Source: Chryseobacterium ginsenosidimutans (GTDB lineage: Bacteria > Bacteroidota > Bacteroidia > Flavobacteriales > Weeksellaceae). From it: a stretch of 64,000 nt of DNA. Positions 26,700-35,427 of the stretch are shown piece by piece. The notes under the pieces were generated by a model, which was not told the origin of the DNA, made no database searches, and was given only the letters and a program-made list of their open reading frames with translations. The stretch's first letter is position 1; each line of letters begins with the position of its first letter. The stretch lies in the NCBI RefSeq assembly GCF_030823405.1, contig NZ_JAUSXC010000001.1:1657001-1721000 (forward strand), read 5' to 3'. Made by a program: the position numbers and the translations under genes.

Positions 26700-27821
26700 T
26701 TATTTTTTACTGTTATTTCTTAATATACCATCTGCAATATCTTGCAGTTTTCCTTGAGATTCGGCGTCAGATTCATTTGAAAGGACCACTATACCCATAT
26801 TTTTTGAAGGATAAATCTGAAGCACACTCGAAAAACCAAATGTTCCGCCTGTATGATAAATAGTTTTTGTTCCATCATCGTAATTATTTAATCTCCAATA
26901 TAATCCTATTTGATCACCTTCACCTTTTACAGTGGGAGTGTGAGAGGCTTTTACATATTTATCCTTTTCATTCAGATGATATTGCATGTATTTTACCAAA
27001 TCTTCTGTTGTTGAAAGAATTCCGCCTGTTGGAGCCATAATCGTTGTAATATTTCTAGGCATTACTTTTCCTTTTTCATTATAACAAGTCAATAGCTTTG
27101 AAGAATCTGTACCAACAATGGTTCGACTCATATTTAAAGGCTTTGTTATATATTCTGAAAGTAAATCTTCATAACTTTTATGATATACCTTTTCTAAAAT
27201 ATCACCTGCAATCTGTGTTGCCACATTGGAGTATTTATAATCTGTTCCGGGTACAAAAGCCAATTTAGCCTGATGAAGATCTTCATAAAATTTCTTCTTA
27301 GAGTAATTTTTGTAAAAATCAGATAATATCAAAGCTACAGAATCCATCGGCTTTTTAAATGTTTCAGACTGATCCGGCAAAAATTGTGGAAGTCCCGAAG
27401 AATGATTCGTAAGATGAGCAACCGTTATCGAATGTTTTTCAAACTCAAGATTTGGATAATTTCCATCTAAATATTTTCGGATATCATCATCCGGCTTTAT
27501 TTTACCATCTACCAAAGCATGAGCTAAAAGTGTTCCTGTAAATGTTTTTGTGATAGATGCAATCTCATAAACACTTTTGGAAGTCGGAAGTTCTGATTTT
27601 CCTAATTCTGTTGTTCCATAATTATAAAAATAACTTTTACCATCCTTAAAAATACCTATGGAAATCCCGACACGAGCTGGATTTTCCATATAAACAGACG
27701 CTTCCTTTTGAACAAGTTTATCAAGTTCAGTTTTCATAGGATTGTCTGTAGGAATTTTCTTGTTTTGTGAATTACACGAGAATATCGCGAAGCACAATGG
27801 TAAAAGCAATTGGATTTTCAT
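26700..27821 (-). CDS. Serine hydrolase lipoprotein, class C beta-lactamase family
   Basis: A 373-residue lipoprotein (lipobox FAIFSC) with the serine beta-lactamase/DD-peptidase fold. The catalytic triad motifs are all visible: SITK (SxxK, nucleophile Ser), YSN (YxN) and HTGG (KTG-like). Members of this group include esterases, D-amino-acid peptidases and penicillin-binding relatives, so hydrolysis of beta-lactams should not be assumed. It is expected to act in the periplasm. The gene starts three bases from the stop of rlmB, so the two are co-transcribed. Confidence 0.85.
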   Translation of the reverse strand: MKIQLLLPLCFAIFSCNSQNKKIPTDNPMKTELDKLVQKEASVYMENPARVGISIGIFKDGKSYFYNYGTTELGKSELPTSKSVYEIASITKTFTGTLLAHALVDGKIKPDDDIRKYLDGNYPNLEFEKHSITVAHLTNHSSGLPQFLPDQSETFKKPMDSVALILSDFYKNYSKKKFYEDLHQAKLAFVPGTDYKYSNVATQIAGDILEKVYHKSYEDLLSEYITKPLNMSRTIVGTDSSKLLTCYNEKGKVMPRNITTIMAPTGGILSTTEDLVKYMQYHLNEKDKYVKASHTPTVKGEGDQIGLYWRLNNYDDGTKTIYHTGGTFGFSSVLQIYPSKNMGIVVLSNESDAESQGKLQDIADGILRNNSKK

Positions 27822-27824
27822 ATC

Positions 27825-28583
27825 TTATAGATTGGTAGTCACAGTCATTTTCTGTCTTACCGCTTCATACAAAATCGCTCCACAAGCGACAGAAACATTC
27901 AGAGATTGCGTTTTTCCTTCAATCGGAAGCTTTATTTTTTCATCTGCATGATGCAAAACTTCCTTAGAAATTCCCGTTTCTTCGTTACCCATTACAATAG
28001 CGCAAGGTTCTGTAAAATTAACATCATAAATTAATTTCTGAGCCTTTTCGCTTGCTGCAAATACAGAAATTCCGCTTTGTTGAAGAAAATCTACAACGTG
28101 CGCAAGATTAGGTTCTTTGCAAATTTTAATATTATAAAGTGCTCCTGCTGAGGTTTTTATAGCATCAGAATTAATAGGTGCTCCTCCTTTTTCCGGAATG
28201 ATCACGGCGTGAACGCCAACACATTCTGCAGTTCTGCAGATGGCTCCGAAATTTCTAACATCTGTCAATCGATCCAAAATCAATAGAAATGGAGTTTTTC
28301 CTTCTTCAAATAATTGAGGAACAATGTCTTCCACTTTATGAAACGGAACATCAGATATAAATGCGACAACACCCTGATGGTTTTTTCTTGTAAATCTGTT
28401 CAGTTTTTCAACCGGAACATAGTTGGGACGTATTTTATTTTTGGCTAAAATTGTCTTCAATTCTGCATAAATATCCCCTTGCAATGCGTTTTGCACGAAA
28501 ACTTTATCAATTGTTTTTCCTGCTTCAATTGCTTCAATTACCGGACGAAGCCCGAAAATAAAATCGTCTTTTTTATCTGTCAT
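27825..28583 (-). CDS. rlmB: 23S rRNA 2'-O-ribose methyltransferase, RlmB-like
   Basis: A 252-residue SpoU/TrmH-family methyltransferase with the N-terminal substrate-binding domain (about 8-80, FGLRPVIEAIEAG) and the SPOUT knot. Motifs 1-3 are LDRLTDVRNFGAICRTAE, IVMGNEETGIS and LPIEGKTQSLNVSVA. By length and N-terminal domain it matches RlmB, which methylates G2251 of 23S rRNA, though other TrmH-group targets are possible. It lies between DinB and the serine hydrolase with minimal gaps. Confidence 0.88.
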   Translation of the reverse strand: MTDKKDDFIFGLRPVIEAIEAGKTIDKVFVQNALQGDIYAELKTILAKNKIRPNYVPVEKLNRFTRKNHQGVVAFISDVPFHKVEDIVPQLFEEGKTPFLLILDRLTDVRNFGAICRTAECVGVHAVIIPEKGGAPINSDAIKTSAGALYNIKICKEPNLAHVVDFLQQSGISVFAASEKAQKLIYDVNFTEPCAIVMGNEETGISKEVLHHADEKIKLPIEGKTQSLNVSVACGAILYEAVRQKMTVTTNL

Positions 28584-28584
28584 T

Positions 28585-29055
28585 TTAATATTTTTCTCCT
28601 AAAATTGCTCTTTTTTGCGACATTACATATCCGTAATGCAAACTCTCATGCATGTTGTTAAAAATAATGGCATCCTGAATGCTCTTCAGATCCATCCCGA
28701 AACTTGTCGTGTAAGGCGTATAATCTGAAAAAAAGTCACTGTCATAATCTTTCATCAAAATCTTTGAAGTTTCAGTAAGTAAGAATTCAAGATCTTCTAC
28801 TTCTGATTTCTGAACATTTAAGTTCGGCAATGTTCCCTTTTTGTAAGTTTCGATCCAGTATTTATCAATTCTGAAAGGGTTTCCGCTTAGATAATAATGT
28901 AAAAGCTGCTGAGTGGCAACGGTGTGCGCAATATTCCAGTAAAGATTATTGTTAAAACCATCAGGAATCAACAAAAGGTCTTCATGAGAAGTATTTTGTA
29001 AAATATCCAGAAGGTTTTTTCTTACCTGTCTGTGAGCTTGAAAATGATAATTCAT
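28585..29055 (-). CDS. DinB family protein
   Basis: A 156-residue four-helix-bundle protein of the DinB/YfiT superfamily. The start MNYHFQAHRQVRKNLLDIL, the NLYWNIAHTVATQQ helix and the C-terminal NNMHESLHYGYVM carry His residues that could bind a metal. In organisms with bacillithiol, some members act as thiol transferases; a YpdA-like reductase in the same minus-strand run makes that an appealing but untested idea. It is the first gene of the run. Confidence 0.8.
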   Translation of the reverse strand: MNYHFQAHRQVRKNLLDILQNTSHEDLLLIPDGFNNNLYWNIAHTVATQQLLHYYLSGNPFRIDKYWIETYKKGTLPNLNVQKSEVEDLEFLLTETSKILMKDYDSDFFSDYTPYTTSFGMDLKSIQDAIIFNNMHESLHYGYVMSQKRAILGEKY

Positions 29056-29075
29056 TTTGCAAAATTTTTAATCAC

Positions 29076-29106
29076 CAAAAATAGTTTAATAAACTGGAAA
29101 TGACAA
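29076..29106 (-). promoter_or_regulatory. Promoter of the dinB-rlmB minus-strand operon
   Basis: On the minus strand TTG, 20 bases, TATTTTTG, an exact match to the flavobacterial pattern, about 20 bases before the DinB start. It probably drives much of the minus-strand run to 20.4 kb. Confidence 0.7.
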
Positions 29107-29306
29107 TTTTTGAAACGCCGATTAAAGCAAAATTTATATATATTTATGAAAAAGTTGAATAATCTTATTGAGTTTTAAGGTTTCGACTATTCTGAATCTC
29201 GCATTGTTGCTGGAATATTTAACAAACTTTAACTCAAATATGGCATTAATTGTGTTGATTAATGCAAGTAATTATTAGAAATTTACCAATTATTTTAAAT
29301 TAGACT

Positions 29307-30311
29307 ATGTCAGATACATATCAAGCAGAAGATATTCGTCAGTTGACGGAAAAAGTAAAGGAGAAAAACTATTTATTTGATCTTCTGAGACAGGAAATTA
29401 ATAAAGTTATTATCGGTCAGGAGTATATGATAGACCGCCTTTTGGTAGGGCTTTTGGGAAATGGTCACGTTCTTTTGGAGGGTGTTCCGGGTTTGGCAAA
29501 AACTTTAGCGATAAAAACTTTGGCAGAAGCTGTACACGGTGATTTTTCAAGAATTCAGTTTACACCCGATTTGCTTCCTGCAGATGTGGTAGGAACGATG
29601 ATTTTCAATATCAAAGACAATGATTTTTCAATAAAAAGAGGTCCTGTTTTTGCAAATTTTGTCCTTGCGGATGAGATCAACCGTGCTCCTGCAAAAGTGC
29701 AATCGGCTCTTTTGGAAGTCATGCAGGAAAAGCAGGTGACAATCGGAGATGAAACTATGAAACTTCCGAAGCCGTTTTTGGTATTGGCAACTCAGAACCC
29801 GATCGATCAGGAAGGAACTTATCTTTTACCAGAAGCTCAAAGCGACCGTTTTATGTTGAAATGTACGATCGATTATCCTGAATTTGAGGATGAAAGAAAA
29901 GTAATGAGAATGGTTTCTACTTCACATCAGCCGGAAATTAAACCTGTGATTTCTTTACAGGATATTGTTGATGCTAAAGAATTGATTAATCAGATCTATT
30001 TAGACGAAAAGATAGAAAAATATATCTTGGATATGGTTTTTGCAACGCGTTATCCTGAAAATTACGGACTTTCTGATCTTAAAAATTATATCAGTTTCGG
30101 TGCATCTCCGAGAGCTTCAATCAACTTGGCGATCGCATCCAGAGCCTATGCATTCTTGAGAGGAAGAGCATTTGTAATTCCTGAAGATGTAAAATCTTTG
30201 GCGAAAGATGTGTTGAGACACAGAATTGGTTTAACTTTCGAAGCAGAAGCGGAAGAAATTTCATCAGAAGAAATTGTCAACAGAATTTTGGCTAAAATTC
30301 AGGCTCCTTAA
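29307..30311 (+). CDS. MoxR-family AAA+ ATPase
   Basis: A 334-residue AAA+ ATPase of the MoxR group. The Walker A segment is GVPGLAKT, Walker B is FVLADEINRAPAKVQSALLE, and sensor 1 lies in LVLATQNPIDQEGTYLLPEAQSDRF. The C-terminal lid domain includes GASPRASINLAIASRA. MoxR ATPases act as chaperones for VWA-domain partners, which are encoded just downstream (BatA and BatB). This is the first gene of the Bat operon. No clear promoter box was found in the 250 bases upstream. Confidence 0.92.
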   Translation: MSDTYQAEDIRQLTEKVKEKNYLFDLLRQEINKVIIGQEYMIDRLLVGLLGNGHVLLEGVPGLAKTLAIKTLAEAVHGDFSRIQFTPDLLPADVVGTMIFNIKDNDFSIKRGPVFANFVLADEINRAPAKVQSALLEVMQEKQVTIGDETMKLPKPFLVLATQNPIDQEGTYLLPEAQSDRFMLKCTIDYPEFEDERKVMRMVSTSHQPEIKPVISLQDIVDAKELINQIYLDEKIEKYILDMVFATRYPENYGLSDLKNYISFGASPRASINLAIASRAYAFLRGRAFVIPEDVKSLAKDVLRHRIGLTFEAEAEEISSEEIVNRILAKIQAP

Positions 30312-30318
30312 TTTTTCA

Positions 30319-30774
30319 ATGGAAGAAATTATAATCAGAAAAGCAGTTCAGCAAGATTGTGCTCCGATGTTGGGGTTAATTAAAGAATTGGCCGACTATG
30401 AAAAAGCTTTGCATGAAGTTACCTTAACTTTAAAGCAGTTTATTGAAGATGGGTTCGGGAAATCTCCGGTTTGGGGAGCTTTTGTAGCGGAATTTAATGG
30501 AGAAATTGTTGGTATCTCATTGTATTACGATAGGTATTCAACGTGGAAAGGAAGAAGATTGTATCTGGAAGATTTGGTAGTGACAGAAAAATTGAGAGGA
30601 AAACAAATCGGAAAGAAGCTATTTGAAATGACAATGGAATACGGAAAATCAAACCAATACAGCGGAATGGTTTTCCAGGTGTTGAATTGGAATGAACCGG
30701 CAATTAATTTCTACAAAAAATACAGTCCGAAATTTGATGATGAATGGTTTAATGTTTCTATTGAGTTTAAATAA
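30319..30774 (+). CDS. GNAT acetyltransferase inserted in the Bat operon
   Basis: A 152-residue GNAT-fold N-acetyltransferase, close to the spermidine/thialysine (SAT-like) type. YLEDLVVTEKLRGKQIGKKLFE forms beta-strand 4 and the acetyl-CoA loop (motif A), and VLNWNEPAINFYKKYSP is motif B. The ATG at 30319 is used because the frame upstream of it runs into moxR. It sits seven bases after moxR and before the DUF58 gene, where the usual Bat operon has no such gene. The substrate, a small amine or a protein, is not known. Confidence 0.82.
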   Translation: MEEIIIRKAVQQDCAPMLGLIKELADYEKALHEVTLTLKQFIEDGFGKSPVWGAFVAEFNGEIVGISLYYDRYSTWKGRRLYLEDLVVTEKLRGKQIGKKLFEMTMEYGKSNQYSGMVFQVLNWNEPAINFYKKYSPKFDDEWFNVSIEFK

Positions 30775-30822
30775 GATGGAAGTTTTAAAACATTTAAACT
30801 CTAATATCCTCAAATATAAAAT

Positions 30823-31686
30823 ATGCAGATAAAAGATATTGTAAAAAAAGTCAAGCAGATAGAAATCCGTACTCGAAAGAAGACGGAAGCTTCTTTGATG
30901 GGACAATATCACAGTGCTTTTAAAGGGCAGGGAATGACTTTTTCGGAGGTTCGTCCGTATCAGTTTGGCGATGAAATCCGTAGAATCGACTGGAATAAAA
31001 CGGCCCGTTTCCGTGAACCTTTCGTAAAGGTAATGGAAGAGGAAAGGGAATTGACGATGATGATTTTGGTTGATATTTCAGCTTCGATGGATTATGGTAC
31101 AAAAAATCAGTTGAAAAGAGAATATGTTGCCGAAATTGCTGCAAGTTTGGGATTTTCAGCCGCAGGAAATAATGATAAAGTGGGATTGATTTTATTTGCT
31201 GATAAGGTTTATAAAGTTATTCCGCCACAAAAAGGAAGAAAACATATTTTGTCGATTATCAGTAATATTCTAACGGCAGATTACATTCCGGCAGAATCCA
31301 AAATCGACAAAGCAATGGAATATATGATGGGAATTTTTAAAAGAAAATCTCTGGTGTTTCTTTTCTCCGATTTTGAAGATGAATATGATTCCAAAATGTT
31401 AAGAGTGGCTTCAAAAAAGCATCAGTTGTTGGGAATGAGGATTTTTGATGACAAAGACAATGAAATTCCCGATGTTGGATATACACTTTTATATGATTCT
31501 GAAACCGGAAAACAAGTTTGGGCAAATACTTCCAACGCGAGATGGAGATATACTTTTGCAGAAGCTCAGAAACAGAAATTAAGGGCTTTGGAAGAGGATT
31601 TTGCCAATAGTTCGGCAAGTTTTATGAATATCAATACGGGTTCCGACTATTCAAAATTATTGTATAATTATTTTCAAAAGAAGTAA
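30823..31686 (+). CDS. DUF58 domain protein of the Bat operon
   Basis: A 287-residue cytoplasmic protein with a DUF58/VWA-like fold. The typical motif FSEVRPYQFGDEIRRIDWNKTAR is at about 37-65. A MIDAS-like DISASMD follows at about 87. It is a standard partner of MoxR, presumably handing substrates or assembly clients to the membrane VWA proteins. The next gene begins directly after its stop. Confidence 0.9.
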   Translation: MQIKDIVKKVKQIEIRTRKKTEASLMGQYHSAFKGQGMTFSEVRPYQFGDEIRRIDWNKTARFREPFVKVMEEERELTMMILVDISASMDYGTKNQLKREYVAEIAASLGFSAAGNNDKVGLILFADKVYKVIPPQKGRKHILSIISNILTADYIPAESKIDKAMEYMMGIFKRKSLVFLFSDFEDEYDSKMLRVASKKHQLLGMRIFDDKDNEIPDVGYTLLYDSETGKQVWANTSNARWRYTFAEAQKQKLRALEEDFANSSASFMNINTGSDYSKLLYNYFQKK

Positions 31687-32589
31687 TTGAAATTGAAAAA
31701 ACTATTATTTATATTTTGTTTTTTAATCTGTGCAAATGCTTTTTCACAGATACTTTCTTCCAGTGTTGAGAAGAAAACTATCGCTTTGGGAGAAGTGAAT
31801 CATATTGTTGTGACGATTAATAATCTGAAAAATCAAAAAGTTTCTGCAGCTCCTGAAAACGAATTGCTGCCTTTTCATTTTGAAGAAGTAAAAGACAGTA
31901 TCGCACAAACTCAGGATGTGTATTACAGAAGAATTGAGTTTGCTGTTTTTGATGAAGGAAAATTCACTATTCCTGAGCTTGAGTTTAGAGTCGGAGATAA
32001 AATTTTAAAAACAATTCCTTATGAAATTGATGTGATCAATACGGCTCAAAAGTCAGATCCGATCAATGATATTATGAATAATAAAAATGTAAAACTTGAA
32101 GTAACCGATTATTGGGAATTGTACAAGTTTTATATTTTGGCCGCAATTGCTGTTATTTGTTTGATTATTGCAATTGTGATGTTTGTAAAATATGGTAGAA
32201 AATCTAAAAATTCACCTGTTGTTGCTACGAATCAGACTTTAAAAGAGCTAGACTCTCTTAAAAAGAAAAAATATGTGGAAAGTGGAAATTACCGTTCATT
32301 CTATGTTGAATTGATCGAGATTTCACGAAAATTTATTACTAAACAATATCATTTGCCGGCAGATGTCTTGTTGACGGATGATTTGATTGATTTGATGAAG
32401 AAAAACAATACGATTTCTCAGGAAAATGAAAGGGTAGTTGGAGATGTATTTTTAAGAGGTGACCTTGTGAAATTTGCAAAAACCTTTCCTGATAAGGAAA
32501 CGATGGAAAAAGATCTTGCGGAGATCAGAGACTTTGTAAAAAGATCATCAAAAGATCTGGAATTTGAAAACTTGAGAAAGGATGTTTAA
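31687..32589 (+). CDS. BatD-like single-pass membrane protein
   Basis: A 300-residue protein with a signal peptide (FCFLICANAFSQ), a periplasmic beta-rich domain resembling the BatD N-terminus, one membrane helix (about 150-170) and a cytoplasmic helical tail. The start is taken as the TTG at 31687, since no ATG precedes the signal peptide. In flavobacterial Bat operons a short protein of this kind lies between the DUF58 and BatA genes. It overlaps batA by eight bases. Confidence 0.7.
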   Translation: MKLKKLLFIFCFLICANAFSQILSSSVEKKTIALGEVNHIVVTINNLKNQKVSAAPENELLPFHFEEVKDSIAQTQDVYYRRIEFAVFDEGKFTIPELEFRVGDKILKTIPYEIDVINTAQKSDPINDIMNNKNVKLEVTDYWELYKFYILAAIAVICLIIAIVMFVKYGRKSKNSPVVATNQTLKELDSLKKKKYVESGNYRSFYVELIEISRKFITKQYHLPADVLLTDDLIDLMKKNNTISQENERVVGDVFLRGDLVKFAKTFPDKETMEKDLAEIRDFVKRSSKDLEFENLRKDV

Positions 32590-33574
32590 TTTTGAGTTTT
32601 TTAGTCCGTGGTTTTTAGCACTTTTCTTTTTGTTTATTCCTCTTTTATTCAGAGATGTGAGCAAACAGAAAAGGAAAGGTATAAAAGTTCCGACCGTCAA
32701 AAATATGGGCGACAGTGGTGGAATCCAAATCGTGATGTTTTTATTGAAAATTTCAAAATACATCATTCTTTCCGCTTTGATTATTGCGATGGCAAGACCA
32801 AGAACTTTTACCATTTCGCAGGACAGAGACGATACAAAAGGGATCGATATTATGCTCTCTGTTGATGTTTCTTTAAGTATGTTGGCGAAAGATCTGACGC
32901 CGGATCGTTTGACAGCCTTAAAAGATATCGCTATAAAATTCGTGGATAAAAGACCGAATGACAGGATTGGTTTGGTAGCATATTCCGGAGAGGCTTTTAC
33001 GAAAGTTCCGGTAACTTCTGATCATCAAGTTGTTATTGATGAATTACAGAATTTAAATCCTTTAGAACTACAACCTGGAACTGCGATTGGAGAAGGACTT
33101 TCTGTAGCGGTCAATCACCTGAAAAACAGCAAAGCAAAAAGCAAAATCATCATCTTAATGACAGATGGTGTTAATACAATTGAAAATGCGATGCCTCCTG
33201 CCATTGCTGCAGAACTGGCTAAAAATAACGGGATAAAAGTGTATTCTATCGGAATAGGAACCAATGGATATGCCTTGATGCCTACTCAGACAGATATTTT
33301 TGGGGATTTGGTTTTCACCGAAACAGAAGTGAAAATTGATGAGCCTGTGTTGAAAGAAGTAGCTCAGATGACGGGTGGAAAATATTTCAGAGCGACATCA
33401 AACAGTAGTTTGGAAGAAGTTTATGATGAAATTAATCAATTGGAGAAATCTGACGTAAAGGTTTCTAAATTATTTAATTATCAGGAATATTTTAAAATTT
33501 TCCTTTGGATTGCCTTAGGAATGTTATTTTTTGATGCATTATTGAGGTGGGGTTTTTATAAAATTTTAAGTTAA
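32582..33574 (+). CDS. batA: BatA, VWA-domain membrane protein
   Basis: A 330-residue protein with two N-terminal membrane helices, a von Willebrand factor A domain (about 90-290) and a C-terminal helix (about 305-325). The metal-ion-dependent adhesion site reads DVSLSM, with the Thr in PGTAIGEG and the later MTDG. It is BatA of the Bacteroidota aerotolerance operon, thought to work with MoxR in envelope stress tolerance; its exact biochemical job is unsettled. It overlaps its upstream neighbour, and its stop touches the next start. Confidence 0.88.
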   Translation: MFNFEFFSPWFLALFFLFIPLLFRDVSKQKRKGIKVPTVKNMGDSGGIQIVMFLLKISKYIILSALIIAMARPRTFTISQDRDDTKGIDIMLSVDVSLSMLAKDLTPDRLTALKDIAIKFVDKRPNDRIGLVAYSGEAFTKVPVTSDHQVVIDELQNLNPLELQPGTAIGEGLSVAVNHLKNSKAKSKIIILMTDGVNTIENAMPPAIAAELAKNNGIKVYSIGIGTNGYALMPTQTDIFGDLVFTETEVKIDEPVLKEVAQMTGGKYFRATSNSSLEEVYDEINQLEKSDVKVSKLFNYQEYFKIFLWIALGMLFFDALLRWGFYKILS

Positions 33575-34581
33575 TGGATTGGTATTTAGGGAATTATTGG
33601 TACTTGTTGTTGCTGTTGCTTTTGCCGCTGTTAGCTGTTTTTTTGATCCGTTATTTGAAATGGAAAAAAAAGAAACGTGAAATTTTTGCAGACAGCCAAT
33701 TTCATGAACATTTATTTGAGAAAAGATCCGGATTTACTAGATTTTTTCCTGCTTTATATTTATTGGGAACATTATTCTTAATCTTTTCAATTATTGATTT
33801 ATTAAGCGGTTCAGAAGAAATTAAAACCAATCAGAAATTAAATAATGTCATTTTCATGTTGGATGTTTCCAATTCAATGAATGCAGAAGATATTAATCCT
33901 AGCCGTTTAACGGAAGCGAAAAATCTAATGCTTCAAATGATGCAGAAGATGAAAAGTGATAAAGTAGGGATCGTTATTTTTGCGGGGCAGGCAACTTCAA
34001 TCATGCCTTTGACAACAGACTATAACTCTGCGGAAACTTATATCAGCGGTATTGAAACCAATTCTATGCAGATTCAGGGGACTGATTTTTTAAACGGAAT
34101 CAAAATTGCCGCCGAGAAATTTAAAAACGTAGGCAAAGATGCCAGAAAAGTAGTTTTGCTAAGTGATGGTGAAGATAATGAAGGTAATGATGATGCAGCT
34201 ATAAAATTAGCTAAAAAAGAAGGGATAATGATAACTTCTGTAGGGATAGGTTCTGATGAAGGAGCTCCCGTTCCGGAATATGTTTTCGGACAATTAATGG
34301 GATATAAGACAGATATGTCTGGTCAAACAGTTATTTCAAAAAGGCAGACAGAAGCTTTGAAAAAAATGTCAGAATCAACCGGAGGAACATATATTGACGG
34401 AAATAATATCAATGAGGCTCCGGACAGAATCCTGGATGCTTTGCATAAGAAAATGGGATCTTCCGAGACATTGGTGAAATCACAGAATGCGAACCATTAT
34501 TATCAATATTTCCTTGCTGTATCAATGTTTTTCTTCTTTTTGATTTATATTTTTAATCCTAAAAGAGATTTTAATGTTTAA
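33574..34581 (+). CDS. batB: BatB, VWA-domain membrane protein
   Basis: A 335-residue paralogue of BatA with the same order: two N-terminal helices, a VWA domain with MIDAS motif DVSNSMN and LSDGEDNEG, and a C-terminal membrane helix ending in FNPKRDF. It overlaps BatA by one base, so the two are translationally coupled, and they probably form a membrane complex. A promoter-like box precedes the next gene, allowing BatC and BatD extra expression. Confidence 0.88.
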   Translation: MDWYLGNYWYLLLLLLLPLLAVFLIRYLKWKKKKREIFADSQFHEHLFEKRSGFTRFFPALYLLGTLFLIFSIIDLLSGSEEIKTNQKLNNVIFMLDVSNSMNAEDINPSRLTEAKNLMLQMMQKMKSDKVGIVIFAGQATSIMPLTTDYNSAETYISGIETNSMQIQGTDFLNGIKIAAEKFKNVGKDARKVVLLSDGEDNEGNDDAAIKLAKKEGIMITSVGIGSDEGAPVPEYVFGQLMGYKTDMSGQTVISKRQTEALKKMSESTGGTYIDGNNINEAPDRILDALHKKMGSSETLVKSQNANHYYQYFLAVSMFFFFLIYIFNPKRDFNV

Positions 34582-34666
34582 TATTCAAATTCTTTGTCTC
34601 GATTTAAGACAATTACTTTAACCGAACTTTAACAAATAAGACACTGTTTATTAACATTTAAACGAA

Positions 34667-34674
34667 TAATTTTG
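34667..34674 (+). promoter_or_regulatory. Possible internal promoter before batC
   Basis: TAATTTTG, an exact TAnnTTTG match, ends six bases before the batC ATG at 34681, in the 99-base gap after batB. The -33 box is weak (TGTT). If used, the transcript would have almost no leader. Confidence 0.45.
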
Positions 34675-34680
34675 CACTTA

Positions 34681-35427
34681 ATGAATACTAAAATCATTTT
34701 TTTGTCGTTTATAACTGCTTTCATGTGTTCAGGGTTTCTCTTTGGTCAGAAAAACTACAGGACTTTGGTGTACGAAGGCAATGAAAAATTTAACGGTAAA
34801 GATTATGATGGTGCCTCTGTAAAGTATCTGGAAGCGATAAGAGCAAACGGAAAAGATTTTACAGCACATTACAATTTAGGAAACGCATTATATAAAAGTA
34901 AAAAATACGAAGAGGCAAAGGCGGAGTTTGAAACAGCACAGAAACTATCTCAGACACTTGCAGACAAGGCGGCGGCACTTCATAATTTAGGAAATACTTA
35001 TATGCAGATGAAACAGCCGGATAAGGCTGCAAATTTTTATAAGCAATCCTTAAAACAAAATCCTTACAGCGAGGCTACAAGAAAAAATTATGAAATTGCC
35101 AAGCTGAAAGAAAAAGAAAACCAACAGAAAAAACAACAGCAAAATAACTCTGGTAAAGGAGGCGGCGGTGGTAAAGACCAAAAACAAAATGATGATCAAA
35201 AAGGAAATCCTAAAGATCAAAAGCAGGATCAGGGACAAGGTCAGCAAAATCAAGGCAAAGGGCAGGGAAATGATCCCAACCAAAGCCAGAATGATGAAGG
35301 CAAAATCCCAAAAGATCTGGAAAATCAAATACTCAACAAAGTAAGCGATAAAGAAAAAGAAACCGCCAGAAGAATTTTGAATAAAAATTCTTATTCGATG
35401 CCAGAGAGCAACGAGAAAGATTGGTGA
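34681..35427 (+). CDS. batC: BatC, TPR protein
   Basis: A 248-residue exported protein. A signal peptide (about 1-22, ending FGQ) is followed by three tetratricopeptide repeats (about 30-135; DFTAHYNLGNALYKSKKYEEA is the clearest) and a long Gln/Lys/Gly/Asp-rich low-complexity tail. The ATG at 34681 is preferred to the TTG nine bases earlier, which lies inside the promoter-like box. In the Bat system BatC is the periplasmic TPR adaptor. Its stop overlaps the batD start (TGATG). Confidence 0.85.
   Translation: MNTKIIFLSFITAFMCSGFLFGQKNYRTLVYEGNEKFNGKDYDGASVKYLEAIRANGKDFTAHYNLGNALYKSKKYEEAKAEFETAQKLSQTLADKAAALHNLGNTYMQMKQPDKAANFYKQSLKQNPYSEATRKNYEIAKLKEKENQQKKQQQNNSGKGGGGGKDQKQNDDQKGNPKDQKQDQGQGQQNQGKGQGNDPNQSQNDEGKIPKDLENQILNKVSDKEKETARRILNKNSYSMPESNEKDW

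Noticed and set aside
26700..27821. Antibiotic-resistance beta-lactamase
   Set aside because: The SxxK, YxN and HTGG motifs also occur in esterases and peptidases; nothing points to beta-lactam hydrolysis.
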